The notes beneath the pieces are model-generated. The model saw only the letters and a program-made list of their open reading frames with translations. It ran no database searches and had not been told where the DNA came from. 64,000 bases of DNA from Chryseosolibacter sp040902445. Lineage in GTDB: Bacteria > Bacteroidota > Bacteroidia > Cytophagales > Cyclobacteriaceae. A program made the position numbers and the translations under genes. The DNA is taken from NCBI GenBank assembly GCA_040902445.1, contig JBBDXJ010000297.1, positions 8,560 through 72,559 on the forward strand. The letters run 5' to 3'. Of this stretch, positions 15,889 to 25,017 are shown one piece after another (positions within the stretch are counted from its first letter, which is position 1; the number at the start of each line of letters is the position of its first letter).

Positions 15889-17319
15889 ATGCGCATTGCC
15901 CTGCTAAGCTTAATTCTATCGATCTCCGTCTCGTGCCTGTCTCAAACCGGCTATAAGATCCGATTCAAAGTTGATGGATTGAAAGATACAACAGCCTATC
16001 TAGGATATTATTATGGTGAAAGTACTTTTGTCAAGGATACTGCAAAAGTAAATCATACCGGAGAATTTGTCTTTGATGGCAACCAGCCGCTTCCCCAGGG
16101 CGTATATTTCCTCGTACTCAATAAAACAAGGATCTTTGAAATGGTTGTGGGCCAGGCCCAGGCTTTTTCGCTGGAAACAACCACGGCAGACTACATCAGG
16201 AACATGAAAGTCACTGGTGACATTGACAACACGCTCTTCTTTGAAAACATGATCTATAATACGGAGAGGCACCAGGAAGCCGAACCCTATATCAAAATCA
16301 TTCAGGACAGTACCCTCGCTGAGGATAAGAAAAAAGATGCCCGTGAAAATTTCAGGAAGATCAATGAAAAAGTGCTCGCTTACCAGGACAACGTCATTAA
16401 AAAGCATCCCACAACCCTGACCGCAAGAATTTTCAAGGCGAATAAAGTGATCGCGATACCGGATCCCCCGAAAAAAGCAGATGGAAGTATTGATTCAACT
16501 TTCCAGTTGAGGTGGTACCGCGAGCATTTCTTTGACAATTTCGATCTCGCCGATGATGCACTGATACGCATGCCCCGTCCTATCTACCAGGAAAAGGTCA
16601 ATGAATACCTCGACAAACTTTACGCACCCCAGGCCGATACCCTGAAAAAAGCGTTGAAACTAATTGTCACAAAGGCAAAAAAAAATCAGGAAACTTACAA
16701 ATACGCTGTGTGGGTGAGTGTGCTTAAATTTCAAAATCCGGAGATCATGGGGCTGGATGAGATATTTGTTCATCTGAACGATACGTATTTCGCTTCAGGT
16801 GAAATGACTTTCTGGGCGAACGCCGCCATGCGGAAGAATTTAAGCGACCACGCCGACCGGTTGCGAAAAAGTCTCATCGGACAAAAAGGCGCTAACCTCA
16901 TCATGCAGGATTTGAATCTCAAACTAAGAGCCTTATATGATATCAAGAATAAATATACAGTGCTCTATATCTTCGATCCGGATTGCGGGTCGTGCAAAAA
17001 GGAGACACCGAGGCTTGTTGACTTTTACAATAAAAAGAAATTTGATGTCGAAGTGTATGCTGTAAGCGCCGATACCAGCATGGTAAAGATGCGAGACTAT
17101 ATAAAGGAGATGAAATTGAAATGGATCACGGTGAATGGGCCGCGCATTTACGGAGGTCGCCCTTATCAGGACCTTTATGACGCGAATACCACGCCTACTC
17201 TATATGTGCTGGATAATCAGAAAAAGATCATTGGCAAAAAGATCCCGGCTGAAAAACTGGAAGAATTCCTGACGCAATACGAGAAAATCCAGCGGCTAAG
17301 AGCGTCCGGAAAGCTTTAA
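15889..17319 (+). CDS. Exported thioredoxin-fold protein with DUF4369/DUF5106-like N-terminus
   Basis: The protein has 476 residues from the ATG at 15889; an in-frame ATG 33 nt upstream would put an unlikely polar tail before the signal peptide MRIALLSLILSISVSCLSQ. The N-terminal ~100 residues are a small beta domain ('FKVDGLKDTTAYLGYYYGES') of the DUF4369 kind, followed by a helical DUF5106-like middle. The C-terminal ~140 residues are a thioredoxin/TlpA fold with the redox motif 'FDPDCGSCKKETPRLVDFY' and the cis-proline region 'NTTPTLYVLD'. CGSC is not the usual CxPC. A periplasmic thiol oxidoreductase role is likely; substrate unknown. Confidence 0.75.
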   Translation: MRIALLSLILSISVSCLSQTGYKIRFKVDGLKDTTAYLGYYYGESTFVKDTAKVNHTGEFVFDGNQPLPQGVYFLVLNKTRIFEMVVGQAQAFSLETTTADYIRNMKVTGDIDNTLFFENMIYNTERHQEAEPYIKIIQDSTLAEDKKKDARENFRKINEKVLAYQDNVIKKHPTTLTARIFKANKVIAIPDPPKKADGSIDSTFQLRWYREHFFDNFDLADDALIRMPRPIYQEKVNEYLDKLYAPQADTLKKALKLIVTKAKKNQETYKYAVWVSVLKFQNPEIMGLDEIFVHLNDTYFASGEMTFWANAAMRKNLSDHADRLRKSLIGQKGANLIMQDLNLKLRALYDIKNKYTVLYIFDPDCGSCKKETPRLVDFYNKKKFDVEVYAVSADTSMVKMRDYIKEMKLKWITVNGPRIYGGRPYQDLYDANTTPTLYVLDNQKKIIGKKIPAEKLEEFLTQYEKIQRLRASGKL

Positions 17320-17342
17320 TAGGTAATAATGGACAGTATATA

Positions 17343-17356
17343 GTTCATTTTTGAAC
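17343..17356. promoter_or_regulatory. GTTCA-TTTT-TGAAC palindrome upstream of a small gene
   Basis: A 5-bp inverted repeat with a 4-nt centre lies ~160 nt before the gene at 17514, just after the previous stop. The half-site TTGAACA also occurs twice at 21-bp spacing before the ABC permease gene at 31900. It may be a regulator site; this rests on sequence symmetry only. Confidence 0.25.
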
Positions 17357-17513
17357 ACTTTAAGCCAATTTTTGATTTGTTTCAGCGTTTGTAAACAATT
17401 GAATATTAATAACCTGTAACATTTTTCATTTTTTTTAGACTTATATGCAACTATTCCACCTTCGCGGAGTATCTAATGAAGTAGAATGCATCCAGAATTT
17501 TAAAATTTCGAAT

Positions 17514-17981
17514 ATGGCTTTTTTAGAAAAACTATTGGGAAAGAAAAAACCTGAATTAAAAGCCCGCTGCCCTATCACGAAGGAGCAAATTGAGAAAGGC
17601 TTTGGATACCTGCTCACGACCGCTCAGGTCATTACTTCCAAAAAGTACTGGGACATGATCATGACCGAGCCTGAAACACTTTCTTATTCCGTTTCGCATT
17701 TCAGGAATCAGGAAAGCGGCACCCACATGCGCAGTTTGATTTTTGAAAAATACAGCAGTATTGAGAAACCATGGATGATCTCCGATTCCTGTATAAATTT
17801 ATTTGAGCACATCGACCGTATGTCTGCGAAAGACAACGCAAAAAAATGGTGGGAAACCCAGGGAAATTTCCAGCCCGATAACACCGGCCCGGCGCTGGAG
17901 GCTTTAGAACCTTCTACTTATCAGACATTAAAAGATTATGCTGTGCTTGAAGCAGGCAGAAATAAACTAAAAATACATTGA
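17514..17981 (+). CDS. Small cytoplasmic protein of unknown function
   Basis: The protein has 155 residues starting at MAFLEKLLGKKKPELKARC. An upstream in-frame ATG exists at 17445 but would add a stretch with no family-like character, so the internal Met is preferred. Visible features are 'CPITKEQIEKGFGYLLTTAQ' and a Trp-rich helical middle ('AKKWWETQGNFQPDNTGPAL'). There is no signal peptide or membrane span. Family not recognised. A strong stem-loop 54 nt after the stop supports it being a real transcription unit. Confidence 0.6.
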   Translation: MAFLEKLLGKKKPELKARCPITKEQIEKGFGYLLTTAQVITSKKYWDMIMTEPETLSYSVSHFRNQESGTHMRSLIFEKYSSIEKPWMISDSCINLFEHIDRMSAKDNAKKWWETQGNFQPDNTGPALEALEPSTYQTLKDYAVLEAGRNKLKIH

Positions 17982-18034
17982 AGAAAATTGCATGGACACG
18001 TTTCATCGCGCGTTTCTGCAATTAGGTTTAGGTT

Positions 18035-18065
18035 ATCCCGCCCACCGTCAGGGCGGGATTTATTT
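18035..18065 (+). terminator. Rho-independent terminator
   Basis: ATCCCGCCC (18035-18043) pairs perfectly with GGGCGGGAT (18051-18059) around a 7-nt loop, followed by TTATTTAT. It ends the plus-strand gene at 17514-17981 and lies between convergent genes. Confidence 0.8.
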
Positions 18066-18106
18066 ATGTAGGGATGCGAGGCCTCGCGCAACTGCAATGT
18101 TAGTCT

Positions 18107-19081
18107 TTAATTCGTTCTGTCTATCGTGAACTGAACCAGGTCTTTCAACGAATTGCGATAAGGAGATTCGGGGAAGGATTGTAAAATAGCCATAGCCTCC
18201 TCGTAGTAGCGATTCATTTTCCCGACCGCGTATTGCAAACCGCCGGATTGTTTTACGTACGCGATGACCTCTTTAACTTTTTTTGGTTTTTCGCTTTCGT
18301 TCCTTACAATGCTGATGATCCGTCTTTTTTCCATCCAACCCGATTGTGAAAGGGCATAAATCAATGGCAGGGTCATTTTTTTTTCCTTGATGTCAATGCC
18401 CAATGGTTTTCCGATCTCCATCTCCCCGTAGTCAAACAGATCGTCCTTTATCTGGAAAGCCATTCCGATCTTTTCACCAAAGAGCCTCATTTTTTCCACC
18501 ACATCCTCCGATGCACCCGAAGAACTTGCACCGACGGCACAGCAGGAAGCGATCAGTGACGCGGTCTTCTGGCGGATTATGTCATAATAAACTTCTTCGT
18601 TGATATCCAGCCGTCGTGATTTCTCAATCTGCAAAAGTTCTCCTTCGCTCATTTCTTTTACTGCGCTGGTGACAATCCTCAACAGGTTAAAATCTTTATT
18701 TTCGATAGAGAGGATCAACCCCCGCGAAAGCAGGAAGTCGCCGACCAATACCGCTACTTTATTTTTCCATAATGCATTGACCGAAAAAAAACCCCTGCGG
18801 TAATTGGCCTCATCCACCACGTCATCGTGAACCAGTGTAGCGGTATGAAGAAGTTCAATCAGCGAAGCGCCGCGGAATGTTGAGTCATTAATGCTGCCAC
18901 AGGTACCGGCGCTAAGGAAAACGAACATGGGGCGCATCTGCTTGCCCTTGCGCTTCACTATATAACTCATGATCTTATCCAGCAATAAAACCCGCGTTTT
19001 CATTGACGCCCTGAACCTGGGCTCAAATTCCTGCATTTCTCTCGCAATGGGGGCTTTAATATCTTCTAGACGTAAGGACAT
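18107..19081 (-). CDS. Trans-polyprenyl diphosphate synthase (octaprenyl/solanesyl type)
   Basis: The protein has 324 residues from the ATG at 19081; a TTG three codons upstream is less likely. The first aspartate-rich motif is DDVVD (residues 86-90, in 'HTATLVHDDVVDEANYRRG') and the second is 'FQIKDDLFDYG', both essential for Mg-diphosphate binding. The enzyme extends isopentenyl units to make the side chain of menaquinone or a similar lipid. Chain length cannot be set exactly from sequence, but the residues before the first motif resemble long-chain bacterial enzymes. It is monocistronic, with a near-consensus TATAATTG just upstream of the start. Confidence 0.85.
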   Translation of the reverse strand: MSLRLEDIKAPIAREMQEFEPRFRASMKTRVLLLDKIMSYIVKRKGKQMRPMFVFLSAGTCGSINDSTFRGASLIELLHTATLVHDDVVDEANYRRGFFSVNALWKNKVAVLVGDFLLSRGLILSIENKDFNLLRIVTSAVKEMSEGELLQIEKSRRLDINEEVYYDIIRQKTASLIASCCAVGASSSGASEDVVEKMRLFGEKIGMAFQIKDDLFDYGEMEIGKPLGIDIKEKKMTLPLIYALSQSGWMEKRRIISIVRNESEKPKKVKEVIAYVKQSGGLQYAVGKMNRYYEEAMAILQSFPESPYRNSLKDLVQFTIDRTN

Positions 19082-19362
19082 GAACCACAATTATACGCAA
19101 GGTTTTTTAAGTCCTGAAAACTTTAGATGTTTTTTGAATGAGGCGATGGTTTTGAATGGCATTCGCTTGCTCGATCTGGCGGATGATAAGGAACCCGGTA
19201 TCCGGGTAGCGAAAACAGTTTTGATACAATTACAGCTTAGCGATGGTATTTTAATTATTTTAGGGAAATAAACATTTTCCTGAAAATCCGGACGTCAAAT
19301 GAAGACATTCCAGGTCGGGAAGATGGCCCGAACATCCCGCATAAACCCCGAAAACTAACACA

Positions 19363-20376
19363 ATGCACACGCACTCTTTAACAGAAAGCGCGCCTCCCGA
19401 AAGTGTAATCCTGGAAATCATTACCTACGACCGGCAGAATTACAACAGGTTTGTGACCGCGGATGTGGCGGACATTTGCGCACGAATAGAACCTGAACAA
19501 GTCAACTGGGTAAACCTCGACGGGTTATCCAATTCCTCCATCATTGAAAAATTGCAGGCACATTTCTCCCTGCATTCATTATTGGTTGAGGACATCTTAA
19601 ATGATCAGCGCCCGAAGGCCGAAGAGTATGAGGACTATCTGTTTGTCACACTGAAAATGCTTTACCGCATAGATGGTCCTCAGGTTGATTATGAACAAAT
19701 AAGTTTTGTACTTGGCAAAAACTATCTGCTTACGTTTCAGGAAAAAGAAGGAGATCTGTTCGATGCTTTCCGCGAACGCATTCGTCAGGATCAGGGGCGT
19801 GTGAGGAGAAAGAAATCGGACTATCTGATGTACCGTCTAATCGACATTACCGTTGAAAATTATTATAACGTACTGGACAACATCGGCGAACACATTGATG
19901 AAATTGAAGGCATTATCCGCACCGAAACTTCCGATGAGATCTTTCAAAAGATCCAGAGCATCAAAAAAGAACTCATCTATCTTCATAAGGCTTTGTATCC
20001 GTTGCGGGATGCCCTGGGTAAGATATTAAAAGACGAAAGTGATTTTATACAGGAAGAAAACACGCCATATTTTTCCGACGTCTATGACCATGTGATCCAC
20101 CTCATCGATTCACTGGATACATACCGGGATCTTACCTCAGGATTAACAGATCAATATATCAACATTCAGAACAGCAAGCTGAATGAAGTAATCCGCGTGC
20201 TCACCATTATCTCGACGATATTCATTCCTCTTACTTTTCTTGTCGGTGTTTACGGAATGAATTTCGAACATTTTCCGGAATTGCATTGGCGTTACGGCTA
20301 TGCCACGGTATGGGTGGTGATGCTGGTCCTGGCCGGCGGAATGGTGTCATATTTCAAATACAAGCGCTGGTTCTGA
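19363..20376 (+). CDS. corA: CorA-family magnesium/cobalt transporter
   Basis: The protein has 337 residues: a large cytoplasmic N-terminal domain rich in acidic and helical segments ('LVEDILNDQRPKAEEYEDYL' is a recognisable CorA block), then two C-terminal membrane spans. The first ends in the selectivity motif YGMNF and the loop carries 'EHFPELHW'. The protein forms a pentameric Mg2+ channel in the inner membrane. It is monocistronic and convergent with a CorC-type gene, an association that fits divalent-cation handling, although the two are not co-transcribed. Confidence 0.9.
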   Translation: MHTHSLTESAPPESVILEIITYDRQNYNRFVTADVADICARIEPEQVNWVNLDGLSNSSIIEKLQAHFSLHSLLVEDILNDQRPKAEEYEDYLFVTLKMLYRIDGPQVDYEQISFVLGKNYLLTFQEKEGDLFDAFRERIRQDQGRVRRKKSDYLMYRLIDITVENYYNVLDNIGEHIDEIEGIIRTETSDEIFQKIQSIKKELIYLHKALYPLRDALGKILKDESDFIQEENTPYFSDVYDHVIHLIDSLDTYRDLTSGLTDQYINIQNSKLNEVIRVLTIISTIFIPLTFLVGVYGMNFEHFPELHWRYGYATVWVVMLVLAGGMVSYFKYKRWF

Positions 20377-20580
20377 AAAATTCAAAGTTCAAAGTTTAAG
20401 TTTCATGCTCATAGATTGGCGCCATTTATTCTAATAATCCGAATTTGGCCGAGCCGTGACATGGAAAACTGAACTTTCCTAACACATTGTGAAAAGCACA
20501 CATTTGCCTCAAGGCACACCTGTCGAGGCGCACAACTTTGAACTTCTCCATGGGAGTCCTATGGACAAACCTTGAACTTT
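20377..20580. repeat. Intergenic AACTTTGAACTT words carrying a 17-nt palindrome
   Basis: TTCAAAGTTCAAAGTTTAAGTTTC occurs just after the corA stop. Near the other end, AACTTTGAACTT and CTTGAACTTTTT are separated by a block containing CCATGGGAGTCCTATGG (20548-20564), a diverged copy of the palindrome found at 14033-14049. Confidence 0.65.
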
Positions 20581-21885
20581 TTAATCCTCCGGTTCGACGT
20601 AGCGGTCAAAAACATCGACGAGGATTATTTGGTTTTTGATGCGCTTGATCACCGTAAAAACATAGTCATCGTGTTCGATACTTTCACCGACATTTGGTAT
20701 ACGTCCGACTATATCGATCAACATTCCGGCGAGCGTCACATAGGTTTCATTCTCCGGAAGCGGACGGGGGAGTTTTTCATTTAATGAGACTAGCGTTGCC
20801 GATCCCTGCACCCGGTATTTGCGATCGTCAGTTCTTTCTATCAGGGGGGTTTCCGTATCGTATTCATCCTGGATCTCTCCCACCAGTTCCTCCAGGATAT
20901 CTTCCATGGTGATAACTCCTTCTGTTCCTCCAAACTCGTCAACGACGATGGCGAACTGAACATGTTGCTTCTGAAAATCGCGCATGATATCGATCAGCTT
21001 TTTGTTTGATGCAATATAATGTGCCGGGCGCAGGATGCTTTCGATGGAAAATGGTTTTCCGGAATGCAGTTTTAACAAAAGATCTTTCGTGAAGATGATA
21101 CCGGAAATGTGGTCAATGGTGCCGTCAAAAACCGGAACCCTGGAGTAACCGTTCTCCAGCACTTTTTCGATGATCTTTTCTACTGTCGCGGTTTTGTTCA
21201 CAGCAAAAACGTGCGTTCGCGGAACCATGGCCTGGCGCGCCGTTCGCTCTGCAAAATCGAAAGCATTGCGAATGATCTCGTATTTGCGCGCTTCGATCAC
21301 GCCGCTTTTTTTTCCCTGCTCCACCATGAGACGCAGTTCTTCCGGAGAATGAACTTCCGCTTCCTTCAGGGGAGTGATGCCGATCAATCTCAAAATCCAG
21401 TTTGAGAAACCATTCAATACCCATATAAAAGGTTTAAAAATCCAAAAGAAAACATTGAGGGGGCCAGCCAGCCAAAGGGTGGTGCTTTCCGGCCGTTGGA
21501 TGGCGTAGGATTTCGGAGCGAGTTCTCCGAAAACAATGTGAAGTATGGTAATTATACCAAAGGCAATAGGAAGCGCTATCCTATGGGCGGTTTCCGGACT
21601 TAACGCAAGGCCAAGAGTGGTAAAAAGATCCAGGATCAACACTGACACCACATCCTCTCCTATCCAGCCAAGGCCCAGGCTGGCGATGGTGATACCCAAT
21701 TGAGTGGCCGACAAGTATTCATCCAGGTTGACAATGATGTGTCTTGACAGCGAGGCCATCGGGTGACCTTCTCTTGCTTTGATGTCGATTTGAGAGGCGC
21801 GGACTTTTACGATGGCAAACTCCGCAGCTACGAAAAAACCATTCAGGAGAACAAGAAAGAGGGTTAGGAAAATATCAAATATCAT
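20581..21885 (-). CDS. HlyC/CorC-family transporter (DUF21-CBS-CorC domains)
   Basis: The protein has 434 residues in the standard order. An N-terminal DUF21/CNNM membrane domain with 4 spans (~1-180; 'LVLLNGFFVAAEFAIVKVRA', 'TIASLGLGWIGE') is followed by a CBS pair (~205-325; 'GYSRVPVFDGTIDHISGIIF', 'VQFAIVVDEFGGTEGVITME'). A C-terminal CorC_HlyC domain ends the protein. The family is linked to Mg2+/Co2+ efflux. It could also be the gliding gene gldE, which shares this layout, but nothing here decides that. A terminator upstream separates it from the next gene. Confidence 0.85.
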   Translation of the reverse strand: MIFDIFLTLFLVLLNGFFVAAEFAIVKVRASQIDIKAREGHPMASLSRHIIVNLDEYLSATQLGITIASLGLGWIGEDVVSVLILDLFTTLGLALSPETAHRIALPIAFGIITILHIVFGELAPKSYAIQRPESTTLWLAGPLNVFFWIFKPFIWVLNGFSNWILRLIGITPLKEAEVHSPEELRLMVEQGKKSGVIEARKYEIIRNAFDFAERTARQAMVPRTHVFAVNKTATVEKIIEKVLENGYSRVPVFDGTIDHISGIIFTKDLLLKLHSGKPFSIESILRPAHYIASNKKLIDIMRDFQKQHVQFAIVVDEFGGTEGVITMEDILEELVGEIQDEYDTETPLIERTDDRKYRVQGSATLVSLNEKLPRPLPENETYVTLAGMLIDIVGRIPNVGESIEHDDYVFTVIKRIKNQIILVDVFDRYVEPED

Positions 21886-21893
21886 AAAAAGCG

Positions 21894-21918
21894 AAAAAAA
21901 GGCTGTCGCTAAACAGCC
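21894..21918 (-). terminator. Rho-independent terminator of the coiled-coil lipoprotein gene
   Basis: On the minus strand GGCTGT-TTAGCG-ACAGCC is followed by TTTTTTT. It lies between the lipoprotein gene (ends 21947) and the next minus-strand gene (starts 21885), so the two are separate transcripts. Confidence 0.8.
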
Positions 21919-21946
21919 CTAAAGTAGCTAAAAACTAAAAGAACAA

Positions 21947-22693
21947 TTAAAGTCTGCTCTCCAGCAGGGCAATTTTAGCCTGGGCCTCGTTTTTACCAAG
22001 CGATAAGGCCTTTTTATACAATTCGATGGCCTCCCGCATGGTTTCCTTCTTCTTCCGGGGCGCAAGTTTTGTGCGATTGGCTGCTGTTTCAATAGCCTGG
22101 GCCCGGGTATAATAAGCTTCGGCTTCGCTCACTTTTGATTGAATCATCAGTTCCTGAACGCGCGCTTCGATAAGGGCAAGTTCCTGTGATTTCGTTTCGA
22201 TCTGCGATTGTTTATCGGCAATTTCAGCGTCCTGCAAATCCACTGTAATGATGAGGTTTTCGTTCTCATTTCTAAATTTCTCCACCTGTTCCTGCAGGAA
22301 AGCCATCTCTTTACTCTTGGTTGCGAGTTCAGCTTTGAGCTGGTTTATAGTCTTTGTGAAAGCTTTAGAATTGGCCTTCGACGTTTGTAAAGATCTCTCC
22401 AGATTTTCTATTTTCTCCTGAGTGTCTCTAATGTATTCGTTCAGGTCTTCCATTCGGCCTCTATAGTCGTCGTAGGGTGTTCCTTCGACCAGGTTCACGC
22501 GGAGCAGTTGGCGGGACGCATCGATGGAATCCAGCAGGATACCAATTTCAGCGAGGGTTTCAGAAGCCTGGTGACTTTTATCAAGCTCGGTCTTCAATGA
22601 ATCAACCTGATTTTGGAGCGCTTCTTTTTCCTGAGTTCCGCAGGAAATCAGGAAGGCGGGTATCAGTACAAGATACAGCGACTTTAGGGACAT
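21947..22693 (-). CDS. Coiled-coil lipoprotein with C-terminal TPR-like helices
   Basis: The protein has 248 residues from MSLKSLYLVLIPAFLISCGT, whose FLISC is a lipobox, so the mature protein starts at Cys18 and is membrane-anchored. Long heptad stretches cover about residues 20-190 ('LQEQVEKFRNENENLIITVD'), ending in TPR-like helices ('EAIELYKKALSLGKNEAQAK'). An in-frame ATG 30 nt further upstream lies upstream of the transcript start predicted by the -7 element at 22721-22728, so the internal Met is the likely start. Family unknown; the layout recalls periplasmic scaffold proteins. Confidence 0.65.
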   Translation of the reverse strand: MSLKSLYLVLIPAFLISCGTQEKEALQNQVDSLKTELDKSHQASETLAEIGILLDSIDASRQLLRVNLVEGTPYDDYRGRMEDLNEYIRDTQEKIENLERSLQTSKANSKAFTKTINQLKAELATKSKEMAFLQEQVEKFRNENENLIITVDLQDAEIADKQSQIETKSQELALIEARVQELMIQSKVSEAEAYYTRAQAIETAANRTKLAPRKKKETMREAIELYKKALSLGKNEAQAKIALLESRL

Positions 22694-22720
22694 AGTTGTG
22701 AGGTTTGGGGTTCTGAAAAA

Positions 22721-22728
22721 CAAAAATA
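22721..22728 (-). promoter_or_regulatory. Bacteroidota -7 element for the coiled-coil lipoprotein gene
   Basis: On the minus strand this reads TATTTTTG, an exact TAnnTTTG match, 28 nt upstream of the ATG at 22693. No clear -33 element is seen. Confidence 0.4.
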
Positions 22729-22840
22729 GGAATTTCCCGGGCTGTTGTTAAGGAACCCTCAAAATTTTCAGGGATGTTTAGCTGCCGGGAATGGCATGGG
22801 CGTGCCAAATCTGTCATTTCCAACATTCTGGTCCTTTCTT

Positions 22841-22870
22841 TTTGTCATTCGATAAAGGCACTTAAATTTG
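22841..22870 (+). promoter_or_regulatory. Consensus Bacteroidota promoter upstream of the Ndh-tail ORF and kup
   Basis: TTTG (22841-22844), an 18-bp spacer and TAAATTTG (22863-22870) form an ideal Bacteroidota promoter. The transcript would start near 22876 and carry both the 38-codon ORF and kup. Confidence 0.7.
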
Positions 22871-22933
22871 CCAGCGCTAAGATTCGGAGTAACAGCAAAA
22901 TAGTCAATCCCAAATTAATCACCACGAAATCTT

Positions 22934-23050
22934 ATGCTGATCGGTTTCCGTAATAAAGTTTTCGTTTTCATTGATTGGTTCGTCAGTTACTTCTCATATG
23001 ACAAAAGCAACCGGCTTATTATCGCTCGTCCAAAAGACGGTGTGCAATAA
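22934..23050 (+). CDS. 38-codon ORF resembling the C-terminal tail of type II NADH dehydrogenase
   Basis: The ORF begins MLIGFRNKVFVFIDWFVSYF and continues SYDKSNRLIIARPKDGVQ. 'GFRNK...W..SYF(S/T)YD..xRLI' is how type II NADH dehydrogenases of Bacteroidota end, in the membrane-binding tail after the Rossmann domains (from memory of the family). Nothing upstream extends the homology: an in-frame TAA lies six codons before the ATG. The ORF has an excellent promoter and its stop is 2 nt before the kup ATG, an arrangement expected of a translated leader gene. It may be a relic kept by chance or a small membrane peptide reused in the kup operon. Confidence 0.5.
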   Translation: MLIGFRNKVFVFIDWFVSYFSYDKSNRLIIARPKDGVQ

Positions 23051-23052
23051 AA

Positions 23053-25017
23053 ATGGCTGAATCGAGTAAACATCAAACGAAGTTATCCGCTGCCGGTGTC
23101 CTGATCGCATTCGGTATCATCTATGGAGATATAGGTACGTCACCTATTTATACTTTTCGGTTTATTGTAGGAGCACACGAAATTACCGAAGACCTCATTC
23201 TCGGTGGACTATCGTGCGTGTTCTGGACATTGACGCTCATCACCACTTTCAAATATGTTTACCTTGCGCTTAGCGCCGATAACAAAGGTGAGGGCGGTAT
23301 TTTTGCTTTGTATGCGCTGGTGCGAAGGTACAAATCGAGTTGGGTAATTTATCCGGCTATAATTGGTTGTGCCACCCTTATTTCGGATGGTTTTATAACA
23401 CCAGCGATCAGTGTTACTTCTGCCATTGAAGGATTGCGTGTCATTGATCCTGATATTTCTACAAACACCATTATTACCATCGTAATTATAATCCTGGTCG
23501 CTCTTTTTGTTTTCCAACAGTTCGGCAGTACTGTTGTCGGACGCACGTTCGGTCCGGTGATGATGTTGTGGTTTGCATTTATCGCTGTCATTGGTTTTTC
23601 TCATTTGATTCTTAAACCTGAGATATTAAAAGCCGTCAATCCTGTTTATGCTTTTGATCTATTGGTTAAATATCCGGGAGGTTTTTGGATTTTGGGAGCC
23701 GTCTTTCTCTGTACCACCGGGGCGGAAGCAATGTACTCGGACCTTGGACATGTGGGTAAGACCAACATACGAGTAGGCTGGGGGTTCGTTAAAGTTTCAC
23801 TGTTACTAAGTTATTTTGGTCAGGGAGCATGGCTGTTGGAGCATCAGGGCCAGACACTCGGAACCAAACTTCCCTTCTTTGAGATCATGCCTCAGCACGA
23901 AGCCTTCCTCATCTTTGGGGTGATAATTGCTACGATGGCGACCATTATCGCAAGTCAGGCTTTGATCTCGGGTACCTTCACGCTGGTGAATGAAGCAATG
24001 AAACTAAAGCTTTGGCCTTCGACAAGGGTAAGGTATCCAAGTCAGTTAAAAGGCCAGATCTATATTCCCGCGATCAACTGGATACTAATGCTGGGTTGTA
24101 TAATGGTGGTTTTGATTTTCAAAGAGTCTGTCCGGATGGAAGGCGCTTACGGGCTGGCCATCACGTTTGATATGTTGATGACAACCTCCCTGCTGGTGTT
24201 TTATTTTTCAGTTTCCCGTAAATCAACGTTTCGCGCCATACTGCTGGGTGTGCTGCTCTTTTCCATTGAAGGTGCATTTCTTGTTTCCAACCTCAGTAAG
24301 TTCGCCCATGGTGGATGGTTTTCTTTCACCATCGCCGGGCTCTTCTTTATTATGATGTATATTCTGCTGCACGCGCGCAAGCTGCGGGAACGACATACGG
24401 AATTCGTGGATTTGAAACACTATGTCGGAATGATACAGGATCTTCAGTCGGATGAAACCGTCCCGAAAGAAGCGACCAATCTGGTTTACCTTGCCATGGC
24501 CGACAGCAAACGTTACATCGATTCCAACATTATCTACTCTTTGTTCAAGAAAAGACCTAAACGCGCGGACGTATATTGGTTTATCCATGTTGAAACCGTT
24601 GACAATCCGTTCACCAGCAAGTACGTTGTCGATACCATCATTCCGAAAAAATGTTTCTTCGTCAGGATCAAGCTCGGGTTTAAGACCGATCACCGCGTAA
24701 ACCTGATCTACAACAAGATCATTCACGAGATGGCGGACTCCGGAGAGATCGACCTCACAAGCCCTTACCCTGCCCTGCATAAATACAGCATGATGGCGGA
24801 TTTTAAGTTCATCATCCTCCACTCCTGGGCTTCATCCGACAGTGTGATCTCTAACTTTGACCGCCTCATCATCCAGGGCTACCGAATGCTAAAATCCCAC
24901 AGTCTCTCTACCGAAGAATTATACGGTATTGAAGCTGCCAATCTCGAAGTTGAAAAAGTACCTATCCAGGTTGGTCCGCAAGCGAAAATCAAAATTAAAC
25001 GGGATCGCGAGGATTAG
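23053..25017 (+). CDS. kup: KUP-family potassium transporter
   Basis: The protein has 654 residues. It opens with the strongly conserved 'GIIYGDIGTSPIYTFRFIVG' block of KUP/HAK/KT transporters, continues with about 12 membrane spans over the first ~430 residues, and ends in a ~200-residue cytoplasmic domain. 'LSADNKGEGGIFALYALVRR' is another family block. It brings K+ into the cell, usually with H+ symport. The gene is preceded by a 38-codon ORF ending 2 nt before its ATG and shares that ORF's promoter. No terminator is evident; the downstream gap is filled with repeats. Confidence 0.95.
   Translation: MAESSKHQTKLSAAGVLIAFGIIYGDIGTSPIYTFRFIVGAHEITEDLILGGLSCVFWTLTLITTFKYVYLALSADNKGEGGIFALYALVRRYKSSWVIYPAIIGCATLISDGFITPAISVTSAIEGLRVIDPDISTNTIITIVIIILVALFVFQQFGSTVVGRTFGPVMMLWFAFIAVIGFSHLILKPEILKAVNPVYAFDLLVKYPGGFWILGAVFLCTTGAEAMYSDLGHVGKTNIRVGWGFVKVSLLLSYFGQGAWLLEHQGQTLGTKLPFFEIMPQHEAFLIFGVIIATMATIIASQALISGTFTLVNEAMKLKLWPSTRVRYPSQLKGQIYIPAINWILMLGCIMVVLIFKESVRMEGAYGLAITFDMLMTTSLLVFYFSVSRKSTFRAILLGVLLFSIEGAFLVSNLSKFAHGGWFSFTIAGLFFIMMYILLHARKLRERHTEFVDLKHYVGMIQDLQSDETVPKEATNLVYLAMADSKRYIDSNIIYSLFKKRPKRADVYWFIHVETVDNPFTSKYVVDTIIPKKCFFVRIKLGFKTDHRVNLIYNKIIHEMADSGEIDLTSPYPALHKYSMMADFKFIILHSWASSDSVISNFDRLIIQGYRMLKSHSLSTEELYGIEAANLEVEKVPIQVGPQAKIKIKRDRED

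Noticed and set aside
18969..19271. 100-codon plus-strand ORF between the polyprenyl synthase and corA
   Set aside because: Half of it is antisense to the synthase, and the remainder has no family or promoter support.
24223..24822. 199-codon minus-strand ORF inside kup
   Set aside because: Shadow of the kup C-terminal domain; no start context or domain.
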